Source: Nocardia exalbida NBRC 100660
GTDB taxonomy: Bacteria; Actinomycetota; Actinomycetes; Mycobacteriales; Mycobacteriaceae
Length of the DNA stretch: 64,000 bases
NCBI RefSeq assembly: GCF_000308575.1
Contig: NZ_BAFZ01000032.1
Span: 62,001 to 126,000 of the forward strand
Reading direction: 5' to 3'
A program made the translations under genes and the position numbers. Position 1 is the first letter of the stretch, and the number at the start of each line of letters is the position of its first letter. Of this stretch, positions 51,479 to 60,304 are shown one piece after another. The notes under the pieces were generated by a model. That model was not told the origin of the DNA, made no database searches, and worked only from the letters and a program-made list of their open reading frames with translations.

Positions 51479-52201
51479 CTACTCGCCTGCCGCTGCTCGT
51501 GCGATCAGCTCGGCGACCACGTCCGGCGCGGACACCGAGACCGCGTGCGAGGCCGAGACCTCCACGGCTTCTGCTCCCGCGCGTTGTGCCATGAATCGCT
51601 GCGCTTCGACCGGAATGTTCTTGTCCTCGCCGGTGATCAGCGCGAACGACCGGATGCCTCGCCAGGCGGTGGCGGCCGCGGGCTGTTGCAGGGCGTCCAA
51701 GGCCACCGGCCGCTGGGTCGCGGCCATCAGTTCGGCGGTGGCGGCGGGCACGTCGGCGGCGAACTGGCGGTGGAATTCCTCTTGCCGGATGTAGAGCTCG
51801 GTGCCGGTGCCCCCGTCTGGAAGCGGGTAGGAGGCGGGCCGGGTGGTCGGGCCGAGCGTCGATCCGGGGAACTTGTCCGTCAATTGCAACGCGCTCTCGC
51901 CCTCGTCGGGGATGAATGCGGCGATGTAGACGAGCGCTTCGACATTCGACTTCCCAGCGGCAGCGACCGTGATGACGCTCCCGCCGTAGGAATGGCCGAC
52001 CAGAACGCACGGCCCTTCCACGGAGTCGAGAACCGAGGCCACATAGGCGGCGTCGCTGTCGAGGCCGCGCAGCGGGTTGGCGGCCGCGATCACGGAATGC
52101 CCTTGTGCGCGCAGTCGTTCGACAACCCCGTTCCAGCTGGAGGAGTCGGCGAACGCACCGTGGACCAGCACGATGGTCGGTGCGGAAGTATCGGTGCTCA
52201 C
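51479..52201 (-). CDS. Alpha/beta hydrolase (EstC/HNL-like), first type
   Basis: A 240-residue single-domain hydrolase. It opens TIVLVHGAFADSSSWNGVV, and has the nucleophile elbow GHSYGGS near residue 95 and a C-terminal His in SASHAVSVSAP. No signal peptide, so cytoplasmic. It is very similar in plan to the gene at 53228-53950 (same length, same opening and elbow), so the two are paralogues. GTG at 52201 has AAGGA upstream. It is last of three hydrolase genes on this strand, separated by short gaps of 19 and 41 bases, which suggests one operon. Confidence 0.87.
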   Translation of the reverse strand: MSTDTSAPTIVLVHGAFADSSSWNGVVERLRAQGHSVIAAANPLRGLDSDAAYVASVLDSVEGPCVLVGHSYGGSVITVAAAGKSNVEALVYIAAFIPDEGESALQLTDKFPGSTLGPTTRPASYPLPDGGTGTELYIRQEEFHRQFAADVPAATAELMAATQRPVALDALQQPAAATAWRGIRSFALITGEDKNIPVEAQRFMAQRAGAEAVEVSASHAVSVSAPDVVAELIARAAAGE

Positions 52202-52220
52202 GAGTGTGGTTCCTTCGGGG

Positions 52221-53186
52221 TCAGGCGGGGTGCAGGGCGGACCGCAGCGTCGCGACGGCCTGCGCTACCGCGCCCTTGGCGGCATGGGTGTCGTGCAGCG
52301 AGTTGACCATCACGAAGTCGTGGACGATGCCGCCGTAGCGCACCTGCGTGACCGGCACGCCCGCGGCACGCAACTTGCCCGCGAAGGCCTCGCCCTCGTC
52401 GCGCAGCACGTCGGCTTCGGCGGTGATGACCAGCGCGGGCGGCAGCCCGGTCAGCTGCTCGGTGGTCGCCCGCAGCGGCGAGGCGGTGATCTGCGCGCGC
52501 TCGTCCGCGCTGGTGGTGTACTGATCCCAGAACCACTTCATGCCCTCGCGCGTGAGGAAGTACCCCTCGGCGAACTGCTGGTAGGAGCCGGTGTCGAAGT
52601 TGGCGTCGGTGACCGGGTAGAACAGCACCTGCTGCACGAAGGAGACGTCGCCGCGCTCCTTGGCCATCAGGGTCAGCGCGATGGCCATGTTGCCGCCGAC
52701 CGAGTCACCCGCGATCGCGATCCGGGACGAGTCGAGGCCCTTCTCCGCGCCGTTGGCGGTGACCCACTGGGCAACCCGGTAGGACTGCTCATTGGCCACC
52801 GGGTAGCGCACATCCGGCGACCGATCGTATTCGGGGAACACCACGGCGGCGCCCGCGCCGACGGCCAGATCGCGCACCAGGCGGTCATGAGTGTGCGCGT
52901 CGCCGAACACCCATCCCGCGCCGTGGGTGTAGACGATCACCGGCAGCGTCTCGGTGACGCCCTGCGGCTTGACGATCCGGACGCGCACCGAGCCGGTCGG
53001 CCCGCCATCGACGGTGATCCACTCCTCGTCGATCTCGGGCTTGAAGATCGGCGCGTCCTGCACGGAGTCCACCGCTTTGCGGCCCTCCTCGGGAGCGAGC
53101 TGGTAGAGGAACGGCGGCTGCGAGGTCGCGTCGACGAACTCCTGCGCCGCCGGTTCGAGCGAGATGCCCAGCGGGTTTCCTGACAT
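52221..53186 (-). CDS. Alpha/beta hydrolase, hormone-sensitive-lipase family
   Basis: A 321-residue esterase. Oxyanion motif reads HGAGW (usual HGGG varied), the nucleophile elbow is GDSVGGN near residue 160, Asp in TAEADVLRDE and His in YGGIVHDFVMV. Domain begins about residue 75 after a helical cap. No signal peptide. ATG at 53186 has GAGAGG seven bases ahead. Between two paralogous small hydrolases, it completes a three-enzyme cluster that may break down one ester-rich compound. Substrate unknown. Confidence 0.88.
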   Translation of the reverse strand: MSGNPLGISLEPAAQEFVDATSQPPFLYQLAPEEGRKAVDSVQDAPIFKPEIDEEWITVDGGPTGSVRVRIVKPQGVTETLPVIVYTHGAGWVFGDAHTHDRLVRDLAVGAGAAVVFPEYDRSPDVRYPVANEQSYRVAQWVTANGAEKGLDSSRIAIAGDSVGGNMAIALTLMAKERGDVSFVQQVLFYPVTDANFDTGSYQQFAEGYFLTREGMKWFWDQYTTSADERAQITASPLRATTEQLTGLPPALVITAEADVLRDEGEAFAGKLRAAGVPVTQVRYGGIVHDFVMVNSLHDTHAAKGAVAQAVATLRSALHPA

Positions 53187-53227
53187 GATCGTGCCTCTCT
53201 CGTAAAGGTGGTGGGAACTGTTGTGGC

Positions 53228-53950
53228 TCAGGCCGAGTGGGCGATCGCGTCGGTGATGACGGCCACCACGTCGTCGGGGTGGGTCTGCATCACCAGGTGT
53301 GGTCCGTCGATCTCGACCACGGCGCGGAATCCGGCGCGCTTGTAGCCGAATCGCTCGACGTCGGGATTGATCGTGTGGTCGGCGCTGGACACGATGCCCC
53401 ACGCCGGTTTCGTCTTCCACGCGGCCGCCGAGGCGGGCTCGCCGAACGCGATGGCCGACAACGGCCGTTGCGAGACCGCGAGCACCGCGGCCTTCGCCGG
53501 ATCGAGGCCTGCGGCGAAGATCGCGGGGAAGGCGGCGATGTCGACCGAGACGTCCGTGCCGGGCTCGGCGCCCTCGATCGGGTACGGCGCGTAGACGAGG
53601 TGGGCCGCCAGGTCGGAATCCGGGAACCCGCCCTGCAACTGCCCGAGGCTCTCGCCTTCCTCCAGGGCATAGCCGGACACGTAGATCAAGCCCACGACGT
53701 TGTCGGCGACGCCCGCGACGGTGATGACCGCCCCGCCATAGGAATGCCCGGCCAGCAGCACGGGCCCGTCGATCTGCTCCACGAACGACTTGATGTAGGC
53801 CGCGTCGGCCGACAGGCTGCGATTGAACACCGGGGGAACCAGGACGCGATGGCCTCGGTCGAGCAGCCGTTCGGTGACGGGGGCCCAGCTCGCGGCGTCG
53901 GCGAAGGCGCCGTGCACCAGGACGATGGTCGGACTTGCCGGGGCTGACAT
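53228..53950 (-). CDS. Alpha/beta hydrolase (EstC/HNL-like), paralogue
   Basis: A 240-residue hydrolase opening TIVLVHGAFADAASWAPVT with elbow GHSYGGA near residue 72 and His in GPHLVMQTHPDD. Same size and layout as the gene at 51479, so a duplication probably gave both. AGGA lies five bases before ATG at 53950. It is the first gene of the three-hydrolase unit. A GlxA-type AraC regulator gene lies 100 bases upstream in the same direction and may control the unit. Confidence 0.87.
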   Translation of the reverse strand: MSAPASPTIVLVHGAFADAASWAPVTERLLDRGHRVLVPPVFNRSLSADAAYIKSFVEQIDGPVLLAGHSYGGAVITVAGVADNVVGLIYVSGYALEEGESLGQLQGGFPDSDLAAHLVYAPYPIEGAEPGTDVSVDIAAFPAIFAAGLDPAKAAVLAVSQRPLSAIAFGEPASAAAWKTKPAWGIVSSADHTINPDVERFGYKRAGFRAVVEIDGPHLVMQTHPDDVVAVITDAIAHSA

Positions 53951-54052
53951 GGTGTTCCTTTCTCCAGCGCTCGCAAGTGGCGCTGCGGCCGACTCAGTCT
54001 CGGCCGCACGCCCCGCTTCGCGCCCCTCCCCACGGGCCACAAAAGCCTCCGA

Positions 54053-55060
54053 TCAGGACACGGCCCGCTCCATCACCAGATCCGTACGGGCGGTCGACCG
54101 GAAGCGCTGCTGGTATTTGCGCGGGGAGATGCCCAGACGGGTGACGAACGCGCGGCGCAACGCCTCGCTGGTGCCGTAGCCCGCGGCCATGGCGGCCTCC
54201 GTCACGCTGTATCCGGCGTGCAGCATGTCCCGGGCCGTCCCGAAACGGATGAACGCGACGTACTCCGCGGGCGAGCGTTCGAGTTCCGCGCGGAACAGCC
54301 GGGTCAGATGCCGGACGCTGACGCGCGCGTGGGCGGCCAGCGTCTGGACGGTGTGCGGATACGCCGGGTCGGCGCAGATGAGGTCCACGACTCCGCGAAC
54401 CAGCGGGCTGCGCGGCGCCGGTCCGCTCAGCGACGCGGAGAACTGGGATTGACCGCCCGCGCGCTGCACGTGCACCACCAGCGACTGGGCCACATGCCGG
54501 GTGACGTCGGCGCCGTGATCCTCTTCGACCAGCGCCAGCGCCAGATCGACGCCCGCCGCGACCCCCGCCGAGCTGTACAGATTGCCGTCCCGCACGAAGA
54601 TCGCGTCCGGATCCACCTCGATCGACGGGTAGCGCCGCGCCAGTTCGGTCGCGAACTTCCAGTGGGTGGTCGCCCGCCTGCCGTCGAACAGGCCCAGATC
54701 GGCCAGCACGAACGCGCCGCTGCAGATGGACGCCAGTCGCCGCGTGTTGCAGGAGAGATGCCGCGCGGCGGCCAGAACCTCGGGAGTCACGAACTTGCCG
54801 GGTGGCAGCTCGCTTCCCGGGATCACCACGGTGTCGAAGCGGCCCGAGTCCTCGGCCGCGCAGCTCACCTCGACCCGCGCGCCGATCGAGGTCTGCGCGT
54901 CCTTGCCATCGGCCGAGACCAGGACCACCTCGTACCCCGCCACCGACTGATTCGCCTCGACGAACACCTCCGCGGGCCCGACGAAGTCGAGCATCTTCAC
55001 GCCGTCGAACACCAGGATGCCCACACGTTTGCTGGGCGGAGCGGCGAAGTTGTAGGACAT
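54053..55060 (-). CDS. GlxA-family AraC regulator with DJ-1/PfpI domain
   Basis: A 335-residue two-domain regulator. Residues 10-190 are a DJ-1/PfpI amidotransferase-like fold (VGILVFDGVKMLDFVGPAEVF, VVIPGSE, then the elbow Cys in SICSGAFVLADLG). Residues 225-320 carry two AraC helix-turn-helix units (VQTLAAHARVSVRHLTRLFRAEL; SVTEAAMAAGYGTSEALRRAF). The ligand may be a small nitrogen compound, as in GlxA-type proteins; not certain. ATG at 55060 lies a few bases after an A/T-rich TAATAATG, so the messenger may have a very short leader. It precedes the three hydrolase genes and faces away from a TetR gene. Confidence 0.9.
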   Translation of the reverse strand: MSYNFAAPPSKRVGILVFDGVKMLDFVGPAEVFVEANQSVAGYEVVLVSADGKDAQTSIGARVEVSCAAEDSGRFDTVVIPGSELPPGKFVTPEVLAAARHLSCNTRRLASICSGAFVLADLGLFDGRRATTHWKFATELARRYPSIEVDPDAIFVRDGNLYSSAGVAAGVDLALALVEEDHGADVTRHVAQSLVVHVQRAGGQSQFSASLSGPAPRSPLVRGVVDLICADPAYPHTVQTLAAHARVSVRHLTRLFRAELERSPAEYVAFIRFGTARDMLHAGYSVTEAAMAAGYGTSEALRRAFVTRLGISPRKYQQRFRSTARTDLVMERAVS

Positions 55061-55137
55061 GTCAACATTATTATGGAGTCACGGCTCCAGAACAAGTGAT
55101 GTGCCGGACCTCGCACACCGATTGGTACGGTGAGCCC

Positions 55138-55749
55138 ATGGGACGGCCGCGCCAGTTCGACGAATCGAACCTGCTCGACGCCGCGACCGAGCTGTTCTGG
55201 TCGAAGGGTTTCGACAGCACCTCGGTGGAGGACGTCTCGCTGGCGACCGGCGTCGGGAACGGAAGCATCTACGCCGCCTACGGCAGCAAGCAGGGTCTGT
55301 TCCTGGCCGCGTTCGAACGCTATTGCCGGCGCCGCACACGTCTGGTCCGCGAGGCCATCGGTTCGGCGCGCGGTTCGGCCCGCTCCGCGGTGCGCGGGCT
55401 GTACCAGGCGATCATCGAAGACTGCGCCGCGCAGCCGAATCGGCGTGGTTGCCTGATGATCAACAGCATCGCCCAGCTCGCAGGCCGGATACCCGAAGTC
55501 GCCACCATCGGCAGCCGGACCACCACGGAGATGGAACAGGGCGTCGCCGACCGGCTGCGACCCGCGATGCGCGAGGCCGGAGACGACGACGAAGCCACCC
55601 TCTCGGCGGTCAGCGCCAATGTCGTGGTGGTCGCCCAAGGGCTGATCCAATTGAGCCGCTTGGGATTTCCCGCGCAGCGGCTGCACGAGATCGCCGATGT
55701 ATCGAGTGCGGCCCTGCCACCGGCCTGGGCCGACCAGCTCGTGCCCTGA
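55138..55749 (+). CDS. TetR family transcriptional regulator
   Basis: A 203-residue TetR protein with opening MGRPRQFDESNLLDAATELF and recognition helices SVEDVSLATGVGNGSIYAAYGSK. The subgroup with a single Cys pair (EDCAAQPNRRGCLMIN) is like AcuR/NemR-type regulators that sense electrophiles. ATG at 55138 lies eight bases after TACGGT, suggesting a leaderless messenger. It is divergent from the GlxA-type regulator with 77 bases between. The target is not evident; the hydrolase cluster or the GlxA gene are candidates. Confidence 0.87.
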   Translation: MGRPRQFDESNLLDAATELFWSKGFDSTSVEDVSLATGVGNGSIYAAYGSKQGLFLAAFERYCRRRTRLVREAIGSARGSARSAVRGLYQAIIEDCAAQPNRRGCLMINSIAQLAGRIPEVATIGSRTTTEMEQGVADRLRPAMREAGDDDEATLSAVSANVVVVAQGLIQLSRLGFPAQRLHEIADVSSAALPPAWADQLVP

Positions 55750-55941
55750 CCCGGGTCGAGGACATCGGCCGCCCTCTGTCTCCGCGCGAGTGCAGCTGTG
55801 CGCCCCGCGAGCGTCGGCTTGTTGCGACCCGCCGAAGCGCAGGACGCCGCCGCGCTGGATTCTCCGGCCGTTCGGACGCGCCTCGACCTGCCGCGCAGCG
55901 AGCGCCGTACGACCTCACCGCGTCGTCCGGCGCGCTCTTCT

Positions 55942-56805
55942 TCAGGGAAGCGTGCCCGCCGCCCGGCCGTTCGTGACGCGGAGCAGATCGAGCTTCCCCG
56001 CGTCGTCGCTTCCGGCCGCGGCCGTGTACGTGACCATGCGGAGGTCCGCGCCCGGAACGACGAGGACGTCGCAGTCGAGGGAGATGTCGCCGATCTCGGG
56101 GTGCCGGATCGTCTTCCGGTCACTCGTGTGCTGGGACGCGGTCGCCGTCGTCCAGAGCTGGGCGAAGGCCTCGGACGTGGCCCGCAGATCGTGGACGAGG
56201 CGATCGAGCCGGGCATCGGCGGGGTAGCGGCCCACCGCGTCCTTCAGATCGGCGACGATCGAGGCCGCGAACGCGCCTTCCGCGCGGTCGGACCGGAAGG
56301 GACGGACCGAGGCGCGCGCCGCGCCCGCGCCGAAAACGGCCCGCGCCAGGTTGCGCTCCCCGGCCGGGACCATCGAGGGGTCACCGTGCAGGGCGCTCCA
56401 CATGCCGTTCCACCACACGAGCGTCCAGTCGGCGGCGAAGACCCCGATCGGGACGTCGCCGAGACGCGCGGTGAGCCGTTGGATGCCCGGAGGCACGTGC
56501 GTGCCGATCGTCCCGTCCCGGGGCGGCAGGAGCCCGGCGCCGCGGTACAGCTCGTCGCGCTCGGGCCGGGAGAGCTGGAGGGCTCGCGCGAGTGCGCCGA
56601 CCACCTGCGCCGAAGGGTTACGCGCCCGGCCTTGCTCCAAGCGCAGGATGTAGTCCACCGAGAGCCCGGCCAGCTGAGCGAGTTCCTCCCGGCGCAGTCC
56701 CGGAGCGCGGCGGCCGCGCGTCACCGCGAAGCCGGCGTCGGCGGGCGACAGGCGATCCCGCCAGGTGTGCAGGAGTTCGCCGAAATCGGAGCGAGCGGAA
56801 GTCAC
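55942..56805 (-). CDS. XRE regulator with MmyB-like ligand domain
   Basis: A 287-residue regulator. N-terminal XRE helix-turn-helix includes RRAPGLRREELAQLAGLSVDYILRLEQG spread over residues 32-60; the C-terminal half (from about 105) is the MmyB PAS-like domain with GVFAADWTLVWWNGMWSAL and LVHDLRATSEAFAQLW, which binds fatty-acid-like ligands in relatives. GTG at 56805 is the start. In this family the regulator usually controls a neighbouring divergent dehydrogenase, and an SDR gene lies divergent at 56947, which supports that reading. Confidence 0.9.
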   Translation of the reverse strand: MTSARSDFGELLHTWRDRLSPADAGFAVTRGRRAPGLRREELAQLAGLSVDYILRLEQGRARNPSAQVVGALARALQLSRPERDELYRGAGLLPPRDGTIGTHVPPGIQRLTARLGDVPIGVFAADWTLVWWNGMWSALHGDPSMVPAGERNLARAVFGAGAARASVRPFRSDRAEGAFAASIVADLKDAVGRYPADARLDRLVHDLRATSEAFAQLWTTATASQHTSDRKTIRHPEIGDISLDCDVLVVPGADLRMVTYTAAAGSDDAGKLDLLRVTNGRAAGTLP

Positions 56806-56946
56806 GCCTTCATTCTCGCCGCCGCGCGCCGGACCAGCCTGGGTACTGCCAGTCCAGGTGACGGGCGTGGCACTGGTTGCCGAGGGCCGCGGCGGTGACT
56901 ATGGAGACGCCCGACCGGGCCGTCGGAAACCAATGCGGGAGGTTCC

Positions 56947-57870
56947 ATGCCGTCGACCATCGTGATGACCGGGGCGAGTCGCGGGATCGGCCGTGTCGCC
57001 GCGGAGCGCATTCTCCGGGAGGCGCCGCAGGCGCATCTCGTCGTCGCCGCCCGCGGGTCCACCGGTGCACGACTGGCCGCCGAACTCGGCGGGACCGGGC
57101 GCCGGGTGTCGCACGTCGCCGTCGACCTGGGTGTGCCGGACAGTGTGCGTTCGGCCGCGGGCGAGATCCGCGGCAGGCTCGACCGGGGCGAGCTGCCGCC
57201 GCTGCACGGTTTCGTGGGCAACGCGGGGATCCAATACACGAACGCGCTCACCGAGGGGCCCGGCGGATTCGAGTCCACCTTCGCCGTCAACGTGCTCGCC
57301 AACCATCTGTTCGTCCGCCTGCTGGAGGACCGCTTCCATACCCCGGCCCGGATCGTGATCACGGTGAGCGACACCCATTTCGGCGACTTCGCGCACAACT
57401 TGGGCATGGTGCCCGGCCCGGTCTGGCGTTCGCCCGATGTCCTCGCCCGTCCCGGCGCGTTTCCCGAGCCGAGCGGCACCGCCGCCGGACGCACCGCGTA
57501 TTCGACGAGCAAACTCGCCGACATCTACCTCGTGCACGAGTACGCGCGCCGCCTGCGGGCCGGGATCGATGCCGTCGGCTTCAACCCGGGGTTCGTCCCC
57601 GGCACCGACCTCGCTCGCAATGCGGGTCCGGCGTCCCGGTTCGCGATGCGCCGTATCCTGCCGCTGCTGACCCGCACGCGGTTCGCGACCAGCCGTGCCG
57701 CCGCCGGGCGCTGTCTCGCGGACGTCGTCCTCGGCGCCACCGCCGCGCCGACCGGCGCCTATGTCGACCGCGACCGGGTGGCCCGCTCGTCGGAGGAGTC
57801 GTACGACCCACGGCGCGAAGCCGAACTCTGGGACGTCCTGGAGCGTTTCATCGCGCCCTACGCCGCCTGA
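56947..57870 (+). CDS. Short-chain dehydrogenase/reductase
   Basis: A 307-residue NAD(P)-dependent oxidoreductase. Cofactor motif TGASRGIG near residue 8, NAG in VGNAGIQYTN, catalytic Ser in ITVSDTHF and YxxxK as YSTSK near residue 185. FNPGFVPGTDLARN follows the active site. Closest in plan to protochlorophyllide-reductase-like or retinol-dehydrogenase-like SDRs with a longer loop. GGGAGG lies four bases before ATG. It is probably regulated by the divergent MmyB-like regulator. Substrate unknown. Confidence 0.9.
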   Translation: MPSTIVMTGASRGIGRVAAERILREAPQAHLVVAARGSTGARLAAELGGTGRRVSHVAVDLGVPDSVRSAAGEIRGRLDRGELPPLHGFVGNAGIQYTNALTEGPGGFESTFAVNVLANHLFVRLLEDRFHTPARIVITVSDTHFGDFAHNLGMVPGPVWRSPDVLARPGAFPEPSGTAAGRTAYSTSKLADIYLVHEYARRLRAGIDAVGFNPGFVPGTDLARNAGPASRFAMRRILPLLTRTRFATSRAAAGRCLADVVLGATAAPTGAYVDRDRVARSSEESYDPRREAELWDVLERFIAPYAA

Positions 57871-57974
57871 GCCGAGAACAAGTCCGACTCGCCGGGGACT
57901 CAGCCGGTGGAACCGCTGGCCGACTGTGAAGCAAGCAGTCCCAGTGCGGGGTGACCCGCCGATCGCGGCTCAGC

Positions 57975-58397
57975 TCACAAGTAGGGGAAGCAGTCGATGT
58001 CGCGGTGGGTGAAGCAGGGCTGCTCGACCGGTCGCAGCCAGCGGGCGGGGACCCGCAGCGGTTCGACCTCGGGCAGGCGCACGGGCCGGTCCTCGCCGTC
58101 GAACAAGGTCCCGCGCACCCGGAACACCCCGTCCGGCAATCCGAGGGCATCGGCTTGCTCGGGAGTCAGCATCACCGCGATGCGCGAGTTCGCGGTGATC
58201 CGCAGGCCCTCGACGGTGATCGGATCGCTGGTGTGATCGACCCTGGTGACGGTGAGCCGGAACCGGCCGCCGCGCAGCCACGACCACGCCCAAGTGAGCG
58301 AGCCCGGCTGGTCGCAATCGGGGTATCGACTGCGCGGCAGGCGCTGCGGGACCAGCACCATATAGGTGCACCCGACCTCGATATCGCGGGTCCGCAT
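57975..58397 (-). CDS. Hypothetical protein
   Basis: A 140-residue soluble protein, rich in strands: CTYMVLVPQRLPRSRYP, SLTWAWSWLRGGRFRLTVTRV, then RVRGTLFDGEDRPVRLPEVE and CFTHRDIDCFPYL at the end. Two Cys near the C-terminus and one near residue 28. I do not recognise the family. ATG at 58397 sits seven bases after AAAGTA; a longer frame is open upstream. It lies between an SDR gene (convergent) and a kinase gene (same strand, about 110 bases upstream). Confidence 0.6.
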   Translation of the reverse strand: MRTRDIEVGCTYMVLVPQRLPRSRYPDCDQPGSLTWAWSWLRGGRFRLTVTRVDHTSDPITVEGLRITANSRIAVMLTPEQADALGLPDGVFRVRGTLFDGEDRPVRLPEVEPLRVPARWLRPVEQPCFTHRDIDCFPYL

Positions 58398-58510
58398 ACT
58401 TTCAGCGTGACCGCCGCACCGCCCGCTCGCAAGGAAACCGGCAAAACCACCGCACCACGTGCGGGCGAGGGTTCGGGGCGAGCGGATGGTTGAGAACGGC
58501 ACTACCTTCC

Positions 58511-59467
58511 TCAGCGCATGAGGCGATCGCTGAACGCTTTGCCACCGATCCGTCCGACCGTGAGATTCCTCAGCTGTGCTCGAGTGAACGTCACTTTCAA
58601 GCGGTTCAGTATGGGGGCGAGGGGCCGGGGATCGATGTCGCGGAGGGCCTCGGTGAGCAGGCGCATGGGCTCGCCGCACGAGTCGTAGCGGTCACCGGGG
58701 TCCTTGGCGAGCGACCGGTGCAGGATCGCGTCGACTTCGGGCGGGATCCAGCGGTGGCGCGCGGAGATCGTGGGAGGCGGCTCGTGCAACTGGGCCTCGG
58801 CGGTGGCCATGAGGTTCGCGCGAGCGAACGGTGTGTGACCGGTGAGCAGTTCGATGGCCGAACAGGCCAGTGCGTACTGGTCCGTCGCAGGCGACACGTT
58901 GTCCGCTCGCAGCAGCTCCGGCGCGGCGTATGGCACCGAAACGACGACGAAACCATTGGAGGACAAAGGCGGTTCGGGCCGGTGCAGCCACCGGGCCGAA
59001 TCGAAGTCCGAGATCTTGACCGTCGCGGGCTCGTCCGTCCCGACCAGCACGTTCGCCGGCTTCACGTCGAGATGGACCACCCCGTTGGCGTGGGCGAAGT
59101 CCAGTCCGGCCGCGACATGCCTCAGCACGTGGAGCACCTGCCGCAGATCGGGGTGCCGACGCGGCACCAGCGTCGAGCCCGTCGCACCTGCCACGTACTC
59201 GTGCGCCGACCACAGCCTGCCGTCGGTTTCACCGTGCGTGTACATCCGCACGATGTCGGGGTGCCGCAGCGCCGACAAGATGTCGAACTCGTGCACGAAT
59301 CGAGCGCGGGCCTCGGGCGATCGGCTGTCTTCTGGCCCCAGGATCTTCAACGACACCGGCCGCGACCATTCCGGATCCTCGGCCAGGTAGACCGCGCTGC
59401 TGCCCCCGTGTCCGAGCGGGCCCCGCACGATGAATCCCGCGAACTGGTCACCTGGTTCTAGCAGCAC
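58511..59467 (-). CDS. Soluble serine/threonine protein kinase with HLD and DFD motifs
   Basis: A 318-residue kinase-domain protein with no transmembrane helix or sensor domain. Gly-loop GPLGHGGSSAVYLAED (17-31), ATP Lys41 in VSLKIL, and alpha-C Glu60. The catalytic loop is HLDVKPANV (132-140) rather than HRD, and the magnesium loop is DFDSARW (154-156) rather than DFG. Catalytic Asp134, Lys136, Asn139 and Asp154 are all present, so it may be active, but activation control differs from PknB-type RD kinases. The 50 residues after the kinase core are basic. GTG at 59467 starts it. Substrate unknown. Confidence 0.87.
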   Translation of the reverse strand: MLLEPGDQFAGFIVRGPLGHGGSSAVYLAEDPEWSRPVSLKILGPEDSRSPEARARFVHEFDILSALRHPDIVRMYTHGETDGRLWSAHEYVAGATGSTLVPRRHPDLRQVLHVLRHVAAGLDFAHANGVVHLDVKPANVLVGTDEPATVKISDFDSARWLHRPEPPLSSNGFVVVSVPYAAPELLRADNVSPATDQYALACSAIELLTGHTPFARANLMATAEAQLHEPPPTISARHRWIPPEVDAILHRSLAKDPGDRYDSCGEPMRLLTEALRDIDPRPLAPILNRLKVTFTRAQLRNLTVGRIGGKAFSDRLMR

Positions 59468-59579
59468 CGCCTCACCATAGTTCGCCGCACGGGCTCGCAG
59501 GCCGGGGTTTGCCTACGTGTGCCCAACGGCACTGCGCCACGGCGGCAGGTGTCTGTCGGAGCCGGCGGGCATGCTTCCC

Positions 59580-59619
59580 GCCGACCTGAAGGTTTGTGGT
59601 GCGAACACCTCAGGTCGGC
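59580..59619 (-). terminator. Nested hairpin downstream of secreted-protein gene
   Basis: A perfect ten-base outer stem (GCCGACCTGA with TCAGGTCGGC) encloses a 20-base region containing an inner GGTG-CGAA-CACC stem-loop. It lies 18 bases after the stop of the gene at 59638-60060, read on the minus strand, and 112 bases before the kinase. Confidence 0.6.
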
Positions 59620-59637
59620 AGGCGACAAGGTTGGGCG

Positions 59638-60060
59638 TCAGACGGCGGTGACCGTCAGGGTGTAACCGGCCGGCCCGCCGTCGGCGGAGGAGACGACGAC
59701 CTGGTAGTCGTTGCCGTCGGCGACGAGATCGGCATGCGGGACCTCGTTGGCGACCTGCGGCCCGATCAGCGGGGCCACCGAGACGCGGGCATTGCCGGTG
59801 ACGTCGAAGCTCAGGCGCTGCCCCGGCGCCGTGGCGATGGAATAGCTGTCGGCCTTGCCCTGGGCGACGTTGCCACTGGCATCGACGCGGTTTTGGCCCG
59901 GGGCGATCTGCAGGCGCTGCACGACACCGGGGACCGAAGGAATGCCGGGCGCGGCCTGGGCGGTCGCGGCCCCTCCGGCCGCGGTGAAGCTGACGACGGC
60001 GAGCACCGCGGGCACGGCACCCACCAATGAACGAAACAGTCGAGATGCGGTCATGGCCAT
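59638..60060 (-). CDS. Small secreted protein of unknown function
   Basis: A 140-residue exported protein. Signal peptide of about 37 residues (RLFRSLVGAVPAVLAVVSFT then GAATAQAAPG). The mature part is Gly/Ala/Val-rich, strand-predicted, without Cys: RLQIAPGQNRVDASGNVAQGK, DSYSIATAPGQRLSFDV, NDYQVVVSSADG. It resembles a pre-peptidase C-terminal-like beta domain. Three Met codons lie at 60063, 60060 and 60054; GAGGAAAG supports 60060 or 60063. A nested hairpin follows the stop. Confidence 0.7.
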   Translation of the reverse strand: MAMTASRLFRSLVGAVPAVLAVVSFTAAGGAATAQAAPGIPSVPGVVQRLQIAPGQNRVDASGNVAQGKADSYSIATAPGQRLSFDVTGNARVSVAPLIGPQVANEVPHADLVADGNDYQVVVSSADGGPAGYTLTVTAV

Positions 60061-60304
60061 CATCTTTCCTCAGGACGTGTGCGAGATCTCATGCGGCTGC
60101 GATTAATCGGCAACTGTGCGGCCGGACCTGCGCGGACGGAGGACAACGACATCGTCGCGCGGCCTGCCGGGTGTCGTCCACGTCCGGTCGCCATCGCTGC
60201 TTGCCGCGCCTCGGCTGTCCAGGTCAGCGAAGTTCCACCGGGATGAACGCGTCGGCAGGCTGCGTGGAGACGAGGCACGGAGGAGGTGCTCCGGCGCCGC
60301 GCGG

